A stretch of DNA of 64,000 nucleotides from Acidobacteriaceae bacterium (GTDB taxonomy: Bacteria; Acidobacteriota; Terriglobia; Terriglobales; Acidobacteriaceae). The stretch spans positions 26,856 to 90,855 of the forward strand of contig PLIO01000142.1 in NCBI GenBank assembly GCA_003140075.1. The letters are read 5' to 3'. A program made the translations under genes and the position numbers. This document shows, in pieces, positions 1 through 8,997 of this stretch (its first letter is position 1; each line of letters opens with the position of its first letter). Below the pieces are notes generated by a model. That model searched no databases and had not been told where the DNA came from. It saw only the letters and a list, made by a program, of their open reading frames with translations.

Positions 1-187
1 ACCATAGATGCCGCCTCCAGGTAACCCGGATAGCACTTACGGGCTATTGCCGCGACGAATGGCCCCGCCTATGATTCAAGTCAAGACCAGCCTCGGGATA
101 AAAATTGATCCGGTCACAGATTGACGTTGATTATTCTCCCATGCACGCAAAAAGGTACGGTTAAACGAAGTTCAAGGAGCGGAGCCC

Positions 188-388
188 GTGGCACGAATTC
201 TAAAAAGTACCTGGCAGGATCTTTGGCGGAATCTTTGGCAGAATTTCTGGAAGGATGAGCAAGGACAGGATATCGCCGAGTATGCGGTGATGCTGGCGGT
301 TATCCTGGTGATCGTAGTCGGCACGATCCGGCTCATCGGCTCGAACGCCAACAACGTATTCTCTAACGTTGGCAGCGCCATCCAGTAA
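188..388 (+). CDS. Flp/Fap-type IVb pilin
   Basis: Small type IVb pilin subunit, 66 aa, expected to be cleaved by a prepilin peptidase and assembled into a Flp (tight-adherence) pilus. The cleavage signature is visible: Gly26 followed by QDIAEYA, giving the family's Glu at +5 and Tyr at +6, then a continuous hydrophobic stretch of about 20 residues. The leader carries a regular Trp pattern (DLWRNLWQNFW). The start is a GTG with an AAGGAG ribosome site at 174-179, eight bases upstream. No other tad/flp assembly genes lie in the window, so it is either an orphan subunit or the edge of a locus to the left. Length and motif fit the family closely. Confidence 0.9.
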   Translation: MARILKSTWQDLWRNLWQNFWKDEQGQDIAEYAVMLAVILVIVVGTIRLIGSNANNVFSNVGSAIQ

Positions 389-692
389 GAACGAGACCGG
401 AGAGCGAACAGACTATTCTCGCAACGCGCCGCCCGGCGCGTCATTGACCTTGCTGCGATTGGGCGTGCGGATCCTTAACACATTGAGCCCGTGGAGCGTA
501 CAGAAAAAATGGGCCGAGCAATAAAGCTCGACCGTTTCCAGAATTGCGCCAGGAATTCAATTCAGTCTGTGGTCCACCGCCGGAATGATTTTATCTAGCG
601 GAGGCTCTGTCTTGATAATGGGCCGAGGTTGTATCCTGCGCCATTACGGTGGCTGTGACTAGCATGAAGGGCGAAACAGATCGTCGAGGTCT
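389..692. other. Intergenic region after the pilin gene
   Basis: About 300 bases without a convincing gene. It holds one GC-rich hairpin (424-441) just after the pilin and otherwise no recognisable promoter, RNA gene or repeat on reading both strands. Confidence 0.4.
424..441 (+). terminator. Possible hairpin terminator after the pilin gene
   Basis: Perfect 7-bp stem ACGCGCC / GGCGCGT with a GCCC loop, 35 bases after the pilin stop codon. No T-run follows, so it may be a weak terminator or an mRNA 3' stabilising hairpin. Confidence 0.35.
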
Positions 693-1190
693 TCACTGGG
701 ATGCTTCTTGGCGATAGGCATCAAATTCCTTTTGCGAGATAAGGACGTGCCTACCCGGCGCGTCTGGGTCGGGGCGAAAGTACAATCCCGGGGATAGCCA
801 CTCGGTTCCATCGTCGAAAAACAGGGCGTTGATGCCGACCATACACGTTGTGACGGTGGAAAGCGGCCGCTTTTTTTCGATCATTGCCTTCACACGCTCA
901 AACTTCTCCACAACAGGAATTATCGCTTCGCGGCTTGGTTCCACGCTGATGGTCGGGCCGGGGACGTCATCCGGGCGAGCGCCTGTACCCGCAGAGGGGA
1001 GCGCGAGGTGAAGCCGTTGGCCGGCGGAAATTCGGGCCATAACGGCCAAGTTCTCAGCCGTTGCGTCGCCGGTCTCGGGGAAACGCAATTGGCCGGATAC
1101 GAAGACGATCTTTTTCGCGGTTACGTTCTCGATTACAACCCCAAAGTCCTTGAACCAATCGTCGCCGGCCTGGAAAGGAATCTCCGGCAT
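693..1190 (-). CDS. Hypothetical secreted protein, body (probably frameshifted)
   Basis: I do not recognise this 165-aa product. The open frame starting at 1190 has no signal peptide and no good ribosome site, and its frame stays open upstream to a stop at 1251-1253, encoding a Cys-rich stretch (CESCQNSC). A clear signal peptide (MRTQLLATCFVLLTLAGVAA...) sits immediately upstream on the same strand in another frame (1357 down to about 1250). The simplest reading is one secreted protein of about 220 aa broken by a single frameshift near 1250, either a real mutation or a sequencing error. No catalytic motif is visible. It lies upstream of nothing on its strand except intergenic DNA, and downstream of the M48-type peptidase gene, perhaps in the same transcript. 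Confidence 0.5.
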   Translation of the reverse strand: MPEIPFQAGDDWFKDFGVVIENVTAKKIVFVSGQLRFPETGDATAENLAVMARISAGQRLHLALPSAGTGARPDDVPGPTISVEPSREAIIPVVEKFERVKAMIEKKRPLSTVTTCMVGINALFFDDGTEWLSPGLYFRPDPDAPGRHVLISQKEFDAYRQEASQ

Positions 1191-1357
1191 CGCCTCAGCG
1201 CCGCGGCAAGAATTTTGACAACTCTCACAAGGTGGCTGGGGAACGACGGCTCAAGATGTACTGTTCTTGGGGCCGTCGCTTTTCCGTCTTGCGCGAATGC
1301 CGCGACGCCAGCCAGCGTGAGAAGCACGAAACAGGTTGCCAAAAGTTGGGTTCTCAT
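1191..1357 (-). pseudogene. Signal-peptide 5' end of the frameshifted gene at 693-1357
   Basis: The ATG at 1355-1357 opens a frame with a textbook signal peptide (Arg at position 2, hydrophobic core LLATCFVLLTLAGV, AFAQ cleavage region) and about 36 plausible residues. After about 1250 this frame turns Arg-rich and stops at 1133, while the neighbouring frame continues into the 165-aa body. I therefore treat it as the detached 5' part of that gene. An alternative is a genuine short secreted peptide of 74 aa. Confidence 0.45.
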
Positions 1358-1390
1358 GGCGAACGTCCCACAGTCTATCCTCGCACCGAT

Positions 1391-3124
1391 TCACTTTGTC
1401 ACCGGTGCCGTAAGCGCAACCTTCTCGCTACCCGGAACCGAGAGTCGGGTGAGGTAGGGGAAGAATGGCGTAATCGCGAACGGCAATTTTTCCCGGGCTG
1501 AGACCAGAGGGACCGGCTTTGCCTTGGCCAGTTCGACCTGGTCGCTCCAGGGATCCAGCTTGATCCGTCCGCCCAGTGGAAGCGCGGCGATCTGATCGGT
1601 GCGTTTCGCTTCCAGTTCGGGTGCGGAAGTGAGCAGCACCGACATCCGGATGCCCTTGCCGTTGGCCATACTATTTCCCAGGTGTGGGCGAATCAGGTTG
1701 GGCAGCTCGGGAGCACTCTGCTGCAAGGCCTTCAAGAACAACCCAGCACTCCCCAGCTTGTCTTTGTAGGGAGAATTCTTCAGCAATTCCAGAGCCTTGG
1801 TGTCGGCCGCTTCCTCGTCGCCAGGGCGGCGTTTGAAGTCGAACCGCTGGAACGAGTCTTCATCGGGAAAGAACAGGCGGTCGTTGAATGCCAGCTTGGT
1901 GTCGAACGGGTGTCCCAGAACGATGTGACTCAGTTCGTGGGCCAGAACCATGGCCAGAGATGCCTCATCGGGAAGCACATCGAGCAGACCACGGCTGATG
2001 ACGATGGTGTGACCGATGGTGAACGACTCGAGAGGAGAAGTGAGCAGGATCCGGCAGCGCACGTCCGTCTGCAGATCGATGTTGTTGGTCACCAGCAGGT
2101 TGTTGACTACGGTCTGAAGGACCTTATCGACCTCGCCGGGAGGCGCCAGCAAGCCAATCTTCTGCAGGCGCTCGACCGCGTTATCTTCAGCCTGCCGTTC
2201 CCACATCCGCTCGGCGACCACCGGAGTTGCGTCCGCTCCCACATCGCTCTGATCTTTCACCGACTGAGGAGAATCCACCAGAATCTGGGTGAACTCCGAA
2301 TTCTTATTCAAGGCCTTCAAGTCGTATCCCCAAAGACGGGTCTGCGCCCGGAAGTGCAGACTCTTGGCGATGCCATACTTCAGGTTTGATTCCTCGCTGT
2401 AAATGTAGGCGGGCAGCCACATGCCGGCACGCAGGTTCAGCCGCCAGGTATCGAAGTGCAGGTAGAAACTGGAGTTCGGACGCGAATAGTATGTGCCGTT
2501 AAAGCGGACAATGTTGTAGTCCTGGTCCTCTACCCAAATACGTCCGATGAAGCGCCCCGGCGATGCATCTTTCTTGGGTTCCACGTCGATCACCAGGCAG
2601 CGCACTTCGCCCAGGAACTCGCGGCGCACGAAAGTGAAGTTGTAATATTTCTTCTGAAAATCGGTGTCGAGCACAACCATCTGGGCAAAACCCAGCGGCA
2701 GGAAATGCATCGAGTAGAGTCCGGTGAGGCGGTTCAGCATGCGGCGGCCGAAGCCGGGCTGACCCACGAATGACGTGTCTTCCGGGCCGTCGCTTAAGTC
2801 GAGACGCCCGAGGAAATATTCGTCTTTCACCGGGGAATCGTTTTCGTCTTTGCCCGTCTTGAGATCCTGGAGATAAGTCTCGACCATGGGATGCATGTGG
2901 CGCATCTGCGCCAGGAAGAAGTGCTCCCGCTGCACCACGCGATCCATGACGTCGTTGAACGAGGCTGGAGGCGGCGGAGAAAGAGGAACTCCGCTTTGTC
3001 CCGCAGCGCCCGCATCCGTTGCCACAGCTTGGGGCGTGGCGGGCGCAGGATCCTGCGAAAGCGCCGGGATCGACCACCCCAGCAGCAACCAAATTGAAAC
3101 CAAACCTACCCGGGAGATACTCAT
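1391..3124 (-). CDS. M48-family-like secreted metallopeptidase
   Basis: 577-aa protein with an N-terminal signal peptide (hydrophobic residues 7-22, cleavage near ALSQ) followed by a Pro/Ala-rich linker. The zinc site of M48 peptidases is seen: HELSH at residues 396-400 and a downstream EEAAD (Glu438) as third ligand. The N-terminal 300 residues are a beta-rich region of outer-membrane lipoprotein-sorting type character that I cannot name with certainty. It is expected to act in the periplasm or envelope. The ATG at 3122-3124 has an AAGGA ribosome site. The TonB-family gene ends 25 bases upstream on the same strand, suggesting a shared transcript. Confidence 0.8.
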   Translation of the reverse strand: MSISRVGLVSIWLLLGWSIPALSQDPAPATPQAVATDAGAAGQSGVPLSPPPPASFNDVMDRVVQREHFFLAQMRHMHPMVETYLQDLKTGKDENDSPVKDEYFLGRLDLSDGPEDTSFVGQPGFGRRMLNRLTGLYSMHFLPLGFAQMVVLDTDFQKKYYNFTFVRREFLGEVRCLVIDVEPKKDASPGRFIGRIWVEDQDYNIVRFNGTYYSRPNSSFYLHFDTWRLNLRAGMWLPAYIYSEESNLKYGIAKSLHFRAQTRLWGYDLKALNKNSEFTQILVDSPQSVKDQSDVGADATPVVAERMWERQAEDNAVERLQKIGLLAPPGEVDKVLQTVVNNLLVTNNIDLQTDVRCRILLTSPLESFTIGHTIVISRGLLDVLPDEASLAMVLAHELSHIVLGHPFDTKLAFNDRLFFPDEDSFQRFDFKRRPGDEEAADTKALELLKNSPYKDKLGSAGLFLKALQQSAPELPNLIRPHLGNSMANGKGIRMSVLLTSAPELEAKRTDQIAALPLGGRIKLDPWSDQVELAKAKPVPLVSAREKLPFAITPFFPYLTRLSVPGSEKVALTAPVTK

Positions 3125-3149
3125 TCAGTCCTTCTTAACAGAGGACAAC

Positions 3150-4196
3150 TTACGCCATCTGAAAAATGATATGCAAAACCACAGTGGAATCGGTGGGTTG
3201 GCCGTCCCTCATCGCCGGCTTGAAGCGAATCTGTTCGGCAGCCTTGACCGCGTTGTCGTCAAGACCATGACCCAGTCCGCGCACCACGCGCACCACGCGC
3301 AGGTTGCCGGACGCCTCCAGAACCACCTCCAGGAGAACTTCGCCTTCAATCCGCAGACCCCTGGCTTCCGAAGTATAGATGGGCGTCGGCTTGGAAAGGA
3401 TTTCCGCAGGTACCGCCCGCGCGGCGGCTTCTGCCGGACGAGAACGCACGGTGGGCGGAGCCGGAACATCGCCATCACCAAAACCGCTTTGTTGAACTGT
3501 AGTCTGCGCGGTGGAAACGCGCGCGCGGCTGTCTCCGATAGCGGTACCGTTCCCAAAACCGGAGCTTACTACTACACCGGGCACGCCCTTGGCGCCGCCG
3601 CTGCCGTTGCCGTAGCCTGCCCCGGATGGCAGATCGAAAGATCCGAGAGCCGCGATGTTAACGGCTTTCCCCGGATTGCCTTTGGCGGGAATTCCATTCG
3701 GGTCGCCGAACCCTCCGGTCTGCACCCGAGAGGGAGCGCGAGCGAGCGTCGGAGCCGCCGAGCTGCCGGTTGAGAATACGTTCGTTTTCACCGCTTGCTT
3801 GGGAATCACAGGCGCTGAATCCGGAGGCAGAGGTTCTAATTTCTTGGGCGCGATATTCACCGTGGGAGCGGGAGCTTCTTCCACCTGCACGGCAGCTTTC
3901 GGCTGCGGGGCTGGAAGGCGTAATGCGTTAGCGGACGGCTCGAAATTCGCCACCAGTAACGGCTTTTGCGGCAACGGCTGCGGCTGATGGTTGATCGGAA
4001 CCGGAGTGCTCACCAGCGGAATCAAACGAAAATTGGTGTCGGGAGGCGAGACGATTGCCGGGTAGAGCACGCGCACCCACACCAGAAACGCGATCACGAC
4101 GGCCTGTGTCCCGGTGCTGAGAACGAACTCACTCCAGGGAGTCCTCGTTTTCGGGAGGAGAGCGAAGAGAGTCTCTTGGGAAGCAGAAGAACTCAT
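3150..4196 (-). CDS. TonB-family energy-transducer protein
   Basis: 348-aa protein with TonB layout: short cytoplasmic N-terminus, one membrane segment at about residues 26-46 (VVIAFLVWVRVLY), a long Pro/Ala/Gly-rich periplasmic linker, and a C-terminal TonB domain of about 80 residues containing the conserved YTSEARGLRIEGEVLLEVV and IRFKPAMRDGQP segments. Such proteins couple inner-membrane energy to outer-membrane transport, but many relatives with this domain serve other envelope roles. No ExbB/ExbD or receptor gene is adjacent. An AAGGAG lies 16 bases upstream of the ATG, rather far for an ideal ribosome site. Confidence 0.85.
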   Translation of the reverse strand: MSSSASQETLFALLPKTRTPWSEFVLSTGTQAVVIAFLVWVRVLYPAIVSPPDTNFRLIPLVSTPVPINHQPQPLPQKPLLVANFEPSANALRLPAPQPKAAVQVEEAPAPTVNIAPKKLEPLPPDSAPVIPKQAVKTNVFSTGSSAAPTLARAPSRVQTGGFGDPNGIPAKGNPGKAVNIAALGSFDLPSGAGYGNGSGGAKGVPGVVVSSGFGNGTAIGDSRARVSTAQTTVQQSGFGDGDVPAPPTVRSRPAEAAARAVPAEILSKPTPIYTSEARGLRIEGEVLLEVVLEASGNLRVVRVVRGLGHGLDDNAVKAAEQIRFKPAMRDGQPTDSTVVLHIIFQMA

Positions 4197-4600
4197 AGCA
4201 GCTTTTACTCGTCTCCTTGTGTCAAAAACACGGGTAAGGGATGGAAAGTTTCTCTGCCCGCTGGGTGACCCTGGGGAGACTGCACAGGCCTAGAAGTCCT
4301 TAGTCTACTACCCAAGCTCAAAATCTGCACGGCAAAGGCCATTTCACTGGCAACCTGGAAGTCTATCCGGTTGATCTTTCAATTAGTTACGACTGCTCCC
4401 CCTGCGGCCTGCGCGGGCCCCGCCGGAAAGAGCAAAAAATTACATCCTGAGCGACTCTTTTACTTCCGGGCGGCAAGCGCCCTCCGGAGCCTACAACCTT
4501 CGAATCGCTGACGAATCGAACCCGTCACCGAATTCCTGCCCACAGAGCGATCAGAAGCTTGCAATCACCCGGCCACACGCTACCTTCCCGGCACTTTCGG
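4197..4600. other. Intergenic region between tonB-like and wbpA-like genes
   Basis: Roughly 400 bases lying upstream of the reverse-strand TonB-family gene and downstream of the reverse-strand dehydrogenase. I see a GC-rich partly self-complementary patch near 4405-4430 but no convincing terminator, RNA gene or small ORF. Confidence 0.4.
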
Positions 4601-5971
4601 TTAGCACCGCACGACCTTGGGGCTGTTAATGCCCTTGGTCGCGTTGCGCGTGTCGACCACCAACTGCGCTTCGCCGACGATCTTCTTGTAGTCGTAATCG
4701 GAGTGATCGGTGACAATCACGACGCAATCATATTGCCCCAGTTTCTCCAGTTCCGAGCGCTTCATCTGCAAATCGTACTTGCGCCCTTTTCCGATGAAAG
4801 GAAAGTACGGATCGTGATAACTGACCTGAGCGCCTTCCTTCTGCAGCAGTTCGATGATGGTGAGAGCCGGCGACTCCCGCAGGTCATCGATATCTTTCTT
4901 GTAAGCCACGCCGAGAACGAGCACCCGCGACCCGTTCAGCGATTTCTTATGGCCGTTCAGCGCCCCACCGATGGAGGCGAGCACGTGATACGGCATGTTG
5001 ACGTTGATCTCTCCCGCCAGTTCGATGAAGCGCGTGCGGAAGTCCCATTCCTTGGCTTTCCAGGACAGATAAAAGGGATCGACGGGAATGCAATGTCCAC
5101 CCAGTCCTGGTCCGGGATAGAAAGGATGAAAGCCGAAGGGTTTGGTGGAAGCGGCTTCGATCACTTCCCAGATGTCCAGCCCCATGCGCAGGCAGAGAAG
5201 CTTAAGCTCGTTGACCAGTGCGATATTGACGCAGCGGTAAATATTCTCGAGCAGCTTCGTCATCTCGGCCGCGGCGGGCGAGGACACCGGAACCGTGCGC
5301 GCAAAAATAGAACCGTAGAGCGCCCCAGCCAACTCCGAGGCCTGCGGGTTCACTCCTCCTACCACCTTGGGAATGTCGCGGCGGGCGACCGTAGTGTTGC
5401 CCGGATCTTCGCGCTCGGGCGAGAAAGCCACGAAGAATTCCTTTTCGGCATTGGGATTGCCCGAGGAAGTCCCGCGAGCGGCCTTCAGGCCGTTCTTGTT
5501 CTCCTGCTCGAGAATCGGCACCATGACTTCTTCCGTGGTACCCGGGTAGGTTGTACTCTCAAGGACGACCAGCTGTCCGGCCTGCAAATGCGGAGCAATG
5601 GCATGCGTGGTGTCGGTGATGAAGCTGAGGTCGGGTTCGTGATATTGGTTGAGGGGAGTGGGGACGCAGATAATGACAGCGTCCATTTCTTCCAGCTTGG
5701 CGTAGTCGGAGGTAGCCGAAAAGCCCTGCGCCTTGGCTTTCTGGATTTCTTCCGCGCTGATGCGGTAGATGTAGGATCCGCCCTGGGCGAGGGTGTCGAC
5801 CTTGCGCCGATCAATGTCGAAACCGGTTACGGTAAACTTCTGCTCGCTGAACAGCAGGGCCAGCGGCAGTCCCACATAACCGAGGCCGATAATGCCAACG
5901 CGGGCCTGGCGCTGCTGGATCCTGCTCTTGAATTGATCGGGTAAGCGATTTACGGCAGAGTGATTCGTCAT
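4601..5971 (-). CDS. wbpA: UDP-N-acetylglucosamine 6-dehydrogenase (WbpA/WecC type)
   Basis: NAD-dependent nucleotide-sugar dehydrogenase, 456 aa, that oxidises C6 of a UDP-HexNAc to the uronic acid. Seen: Rossmann motif GLGYVGLPLA near residue 29, the segment ESTTYPGTTEE, and the active-site block GGHCIPVDPFYL with catalytic Cys294; the C-terminal UDP-binding domain contains GVAYKKDIDDLRESPA. These features match the WbpA/TviB subgroup better than UDP-glucose dehydrogenase. It would supply HexNAcA units to the polysaccharide encoded downstream, which could then be amidated by the AsnB-type enzymes. It is divergent from the ydcF-like gene across a 130-base gap. Confidence 0.88.
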   Translation of the reverse strand: MTNHSAVNRLPDQFKSRIQQRQARVGIIGLGYVGLPLALLFSEQKFTVTGFDIDRRKVDTLAQGGSYIYRISAEEIQKAKAQGFSATSDYAKLEEMDAVIICVPTPLNQYHEPDLSFITDTTHAIAPHLQAGQLVVLESTTYPGTTEEVMVPILEQENKNGLKAARGTSSGNPNAEKEFFVAFSPEREDPGNTTVARRDIPKVVGGVNPQASELAGALYGSIFARTVPVSSPAAAEMTKLLENIYRCVNIALVNELKLLCLRMGLDIWEVIEAASTKPFGFHPFYPGPGLGGHCIPVDPFYLSWKAKEWDFRTRFIELAGEINVNMPYHVLASIGGALNGHKKSLNGSRVLVLGVAYKKDIDDLRESPALTIIELLQKEGAQVSYHDPYFPFIGKGRKYDLQMKRSELEKLGQYDCVVIVTDHSDYDYKKIVGEAQLVVDTRNATKGINSPKVVRC

Positions 5972-6103
5972 CGTTGCGACAGGTAGTCTCTTCTGGATTA
6001 GTGGATTTCGGTTTCGATTCTAGCACCTTCCAGCGGGGCACGCCGTGCGGGAGCGAGGCGAAGTACTGCTGAATTTGAGTCAATTTTCCGTGGATGGGAG
6101 CTT

Positions 6104-6700
6104 ATGAAAAAACCGGGCGCAAGCGGATATGCATGGTTCGCGGCCTTCGCCATATTCGGAGCACTGTCGGTAGGGTTGGCGGCGAGAGCCGGCAAGTTCT
6201 TGTTGGTGGACGCGCCGCGCCCATCGGACGTGATCCTGGTGCTGGCGGGAGAAACCGACCAGCGTCCCCGGCGGGCTCTGGAGCTTCTGGCGCAGGGATA
6301 TGGACGGCGAGTCGTCATCAATGTGCCCGCGGCCGCGAAGGTCTATGAGTTCAGCCAGGTAGAATTGGCACGGAAATACATCCAGGATTTGCCCCAGGCA
6401 GCCTTGGTGAGCGTCTGCGCAACCGAGGGGCTGTCGACCAAGGACGAGTCGAAAGATGCCGAGAAATGCCTGGAGCGCGAAGCGGCTAAGAGCGTTTTAA
6501 TCGTGACCTCGGATTACCATACCCGGCGTGCTCTGGATATTTTCCGCCGGGAACTCCCCGGGCGCGAGTACTCGGTTGCTGCCGCTCGCGACGACTCGCA
6601 ATTTGGAACCCGGTGGTGGAGGCATCGCCAGTGGGCGAAAACTTTTGTGGACGAGTGGCTGCGGTTGATCTGGTGGAAAGCGGTTGATCAGTGGCGTTGA
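6104..6700 (+). CDS. YdcF/SanA-type DUF218 membrane protein
   Basis: 198-aa protein with one N-terminal membrane segment (residues about 10-30) and a DUF218 domain: PSDVILVLAGE near residue 40, RALELLAQGYG, and the diagnostic SDYHTRRAL block near 145. Members of this ElyC/SanA/YdcF family act in envelope or glycan metabolism, but the reaction is not established for most. It lies between the nucleotide-sugar dehydrogenase and the polymer-export genes, which fits an envelope polysaccharide role. ATG with GGGAG upstream. Confidence 0.8.
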   Translation: MKKPGASGYAWFAAFAIFGALSVGLAARAGKFLLVDAPRPSDVILVLAGETDQRPRRALELLAQGYGRRVVINVPAAAKVYEFSQVELARKYIQDLPQAALVSVCATEGLSTKDESKDAEKCLEREAAKSVLIVTSDYHTRRALDIFRRELPGREYSVAAARDDSQFGTRWWRHRQWAKTFVDEWLRLIWWKAVDQWR

Positions 6701-6772
6701 AGCCGGTTGAGCTCATCTTCATTAAAAAGTTTTCCACTGCCGATGCCCTTTGGACACACAAAAGGCATTGAC

Positions 6773-6787
6773 TGGCAAGAACTTTGG
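6773..6787 (+). promoter_or_regulatory. Weak sigma-54-like -24/-12 element
   Basis: TGGCAAG-AACT-TTGG about 50 bases before the start at 6838. It matches the GG and spacing of the -24/-12 consensus but has TTGG instead of TTGC. Only a candidate; no enhancer-binding protein is encoded here. Confidence 0.2.
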
Positions 6788-6837
6788 AGGGTAGGATGCG
6801 TTACAGGTCATCAAGTTAGTTATTAACGGAGCGTGGG

Positions 6838-7521
6838 ATGGGCATGTCTGCTTTCCGAAAGATGGTAAGTTGCGTGCTGCTTACGATTTTTCCCGGTTCT
6901 CTGCTGGCCGCCGACTCTGGCGCCGCCATGCTTTATACGCATGGAGCTGCGTGGTTGAACGGTGCCCATGTGCCTACCTCCTCGGCAATTTTTTCCGGTG
7001 ACCTGGTGCAGACCCGGTCTGACTCCGCCGCTAATATCAGCGCGCCGGGCTCGAGTGTTACGGTTCTCGGCGATTCTCTTGTGCAATTTGAAGGCGCCTC
7101 ATTGAAGGTGGAACACGGGGGCGTATCCGTCTCCACCTCCAAGGGCGTGGCCACCACCGCCGGGGATGTGCGGGTGGCGCCGGTATCCAATACCTGGACG
7201 GAATTCAACGTCACTGATACCGACGGCACGGTGCGAATTGCGGCGGTTAAGGGAGATCTGAGCGTCACCGATGACAACGGCACGGTCACGCTGGCCCAGG
7301 GCCAGCAAACCACCCGGGACGAGCAATCCGATCAGTCGACAGACACGGACAAGGATAAGAAGAAGAACAAAAAGCGCGCTACCGGCGCCGCTCCCGGAGC
7401 CGTCGGCGGTGTGCTGAGCTCTCCCTTGGCCATCGGGATTGGCGCGGCGGCAATCGCCGGCGTGACCGCCTGGGTCCTCATCAGGAACGACAATCCCGTG
7501 AGCCCTTCAACACCACAATAA
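6838..7521 (+). CDS. FecR-like exported protein with C-terminal membrane anchor
   Basis: 227-aa protein: signal peptide (residues 8-24), a beta-rich FecR-like domain of about 130 residues (AAWLNGAHVPTSSAIFSGDLVQT... typical of FecR-domain proteins that sit on surfaces), an Asp/Lys-rich segment (TDTDKDKKKNKK), then a Gly/Ala-rich transmembrane helix near 195-212 and a short tail. There is no sigma-factor partner, so it is unlikely to be an iron-signalling regulator; in polysaccharide loci such proteins probably bind or organise the polymer (inference). ATG preceded by GGAG. Followed by a strong hairpin terminator. Confidence 0.7.
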   Translation: MGMSAFRKMVSCVLLTIFPGSLLAADSGAAMLYTHGAAWLNGAHVPTSSAIFSGDLVQTRSDSAANISAPGSSVTVLGDSLVQFEGASLKVEHGGVSVSTSKGVATTAGDVRVAPVSNTWTEFNVTDTDGTVRIAAVKGDLSVTDDNGTVTLAQGQQTTRDEQSDQSTDTDKDKKKNKKRATGAAPGAVGGVLSSPLAIGIGAAAIAGVTAWVLIRNDNPVSPSTPQ

Positions 7522-7549
7522 GCCACGGCGAAAAGCTTTTCGACATTTC

Positions 7550-7576
7550 GGGCCGTCCGGCATTGCTGGACGGCCC
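7550..7576 (+). terminator. Rho-independent-like terminator between convergent genes
   Basis: Perfect 9-bp stem GGGCCGTCC / GGACGGCCC with a 9-base loop, followed by AGGCTTTTG. It lies between the convergent FecR-like and O-antigen-ligase genes and may serve both strands. Confidence 0.7.
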
Positions 7577-7599
7577 AGGCTTTTGTATGGGGTTAGGTT

Positions 7600-8970
7600 T
7601 CAGAAGTTTGTAGCAGGCTGTTGCAAAGATTCCGGCGGGGGTAGCATCTCTTCCTCCGGAGCCCTGCTGCGCACCGCGCGGCGCTTGCGGGCTGGCTTGG
7701 CGAACGGTTCCGCAGCTGCGACCGTGCACAGCACATAGAACAGCGCGGCATTGGCTGGAATCTGAAGATTAAAATCGACGGCGCTGTGGACCAGGATTCC
7801 GCTCAAGCCAAGCAGGCAGGCCAGAGTCATCGCGCCGCTGATCTCCCCCGCCCAGTTCCCAATTTTCTTCACGGCGCGAACGTAGACGGTTACCAGAAAC
7901 CAAACCATGGTCGCGAACCCGAGCAGACCCATTTCGATCAGCAATTGCAGGTAATCGTTGTGCGCCTCGTTGACGAAGAAATTGGTATAGAAGGTTCGGA
8001 ACTCCGGATACACAACCGGGAACGTTCCCAGGCCCCAACCGAAGACCGGTTTCTTCAGGAACATGCGGAAGCCGTCGCGGTTGATATAGGAGCGAATGTC
8101 GCTAGAGAGTTCGGAGTGCCCCGGTCCCGCCGTGGCAATGCGCCGGGAGAGTTCGCCGCCGCCAATCCAAACCAGCAGTCCGATGACAATCGCCATAAAC
8201 ACGCCAATTCCGATGGCGGTGCGCAGGCCTCGCTTCTGCTTGATGAGAAAGGCCGCCAGGATGACCAACTCAACCACAATGGCCAGCATGCCGCCGCGCG
8301 ATCCGGAAAGAAAAATCGTCCCGACCATCACCGCTGCGGCTGCCGCCGCCGCCGTGCGAACCTTCGCCGGGGCCAGTCGCGTCAGGGCCAAGATCAAAGG
8401 AATCGGCACCAGCATTTCCATCAGGCCCGCGTAATGGTTGTGATTGACGTAGGGCCCGTAAACCCAGCCTCCCATGCGCGGCTGCCGCGCCCAATAGAGC
8501 TTGCCGTTCGAGGAGATGCCCTGCAACAGCGCGAAGCCAGCCATCGCGGCTCCGTACACCGAAAAGATCAGTGTAAGGCTGCGCGCCTGAGCGCCACGCA
8601 GCAGGGTCTGCCCCGCGAGGAAGCACAGCAGGCCATAGGCGACGTACTGCAGCGCAATCGACACGGTGTCGTGCGGGTACGCAGTCACTCGAAAAACGAG
8701 CTGCGAAACGATGAGCAGGCCGAATACTCCCATCGGGAGGAACAGCGGATTCCACCGGACCTTCATTGTTCCGTCCAGCACCTGCTTGCCGATCCACAGC
8801 AGGAACAGGACCGTAGCGCCGGCTTCCACCACGAAGATCGACCATGGTTCCACCGCGCCGAAGGCGACCGGACCAAACAGGAGGAGACTGAAGATCCCGT
8901 ACAGCAGAATCAACTCGGCTTGCGCCGAGCGTTCGCGGCGATTGATGGCGGTAATGCGGGTCGCGCTCAT
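7600..8970 (-). CDS. O-antigen ligase/polymerase family membrane protein (Wzy/WaaL)
   Basis: 456-aa polytopic protein with about a dozen hydrophobic segments and one long periplasmic loop. The family signature is present: GWGLGTFPVVYPEF, then HNDYLQLLIEMGLLG in the late part of the protein. Members join lipid-linked glycans (polymerase) or transfer them to an acceptor (ligase); sequence alone does not separate the two. It is the only such protein in the window, so it is the likely polymerase for the polysaccharide made here. The TPR gene ends 27 bases upstream on the same strand. Confidence 0.85.
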   Translation of the reverse strand: MSATRITAINRRERSAQAELILLYGIFSLLLFGPVAFGAVEPWSIFVVEAGATVLFLLWIGKQVLDGTMKVRWNPLFLPMGVFGLLIVSQLVFRVTAYPHDTVSIALQYVAYGLLCFLAGQTLLRGAQARSLTLIFSVYGAAMAGFALLQGISSNGKLYWARQPRMGGWVYGPYVNHNHYAGLMEMLVPIPLILALTRLAPAKVRTAAAAAAAVMVGTIFLSGSRGGMLAIVVELVILAAFLIKQKRGLRTAIGIGVFMAIVIGLLVWIGGGELSRRIATAGPGHSELSSDIRSYINRDGFRMFLKKPVFGWGLGTFPVVYPEFRTFYTNFFVNEAHNDYLQLLIEMGLLGFATMVWFLVTVYVRAVKKIGNWAGEISGAMTLACLLGLSGILVHSAVDFNLQIPANAALFYVLCTVAAAEPFAKPARKRRAVRSRAPEEEMLPPPESLQQPATNF

Positions 8971-8997
8971 GAGATTGAATGCATCCGATTCGAGGAG

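Noticed and set aside
1-187. Possible riboswitch (c-di-GMP type) upstream of the pilin gene
   Set aside because: I looked for the GEMM core sequences and receptor loop; short complementary patches exist but the conserved bases do not line up.
4559-5944. 461-codon open frame on the + strand
   Set aside because: Antisense to the nucleotide-sugar dehydrogenase; no recognisable protein features.
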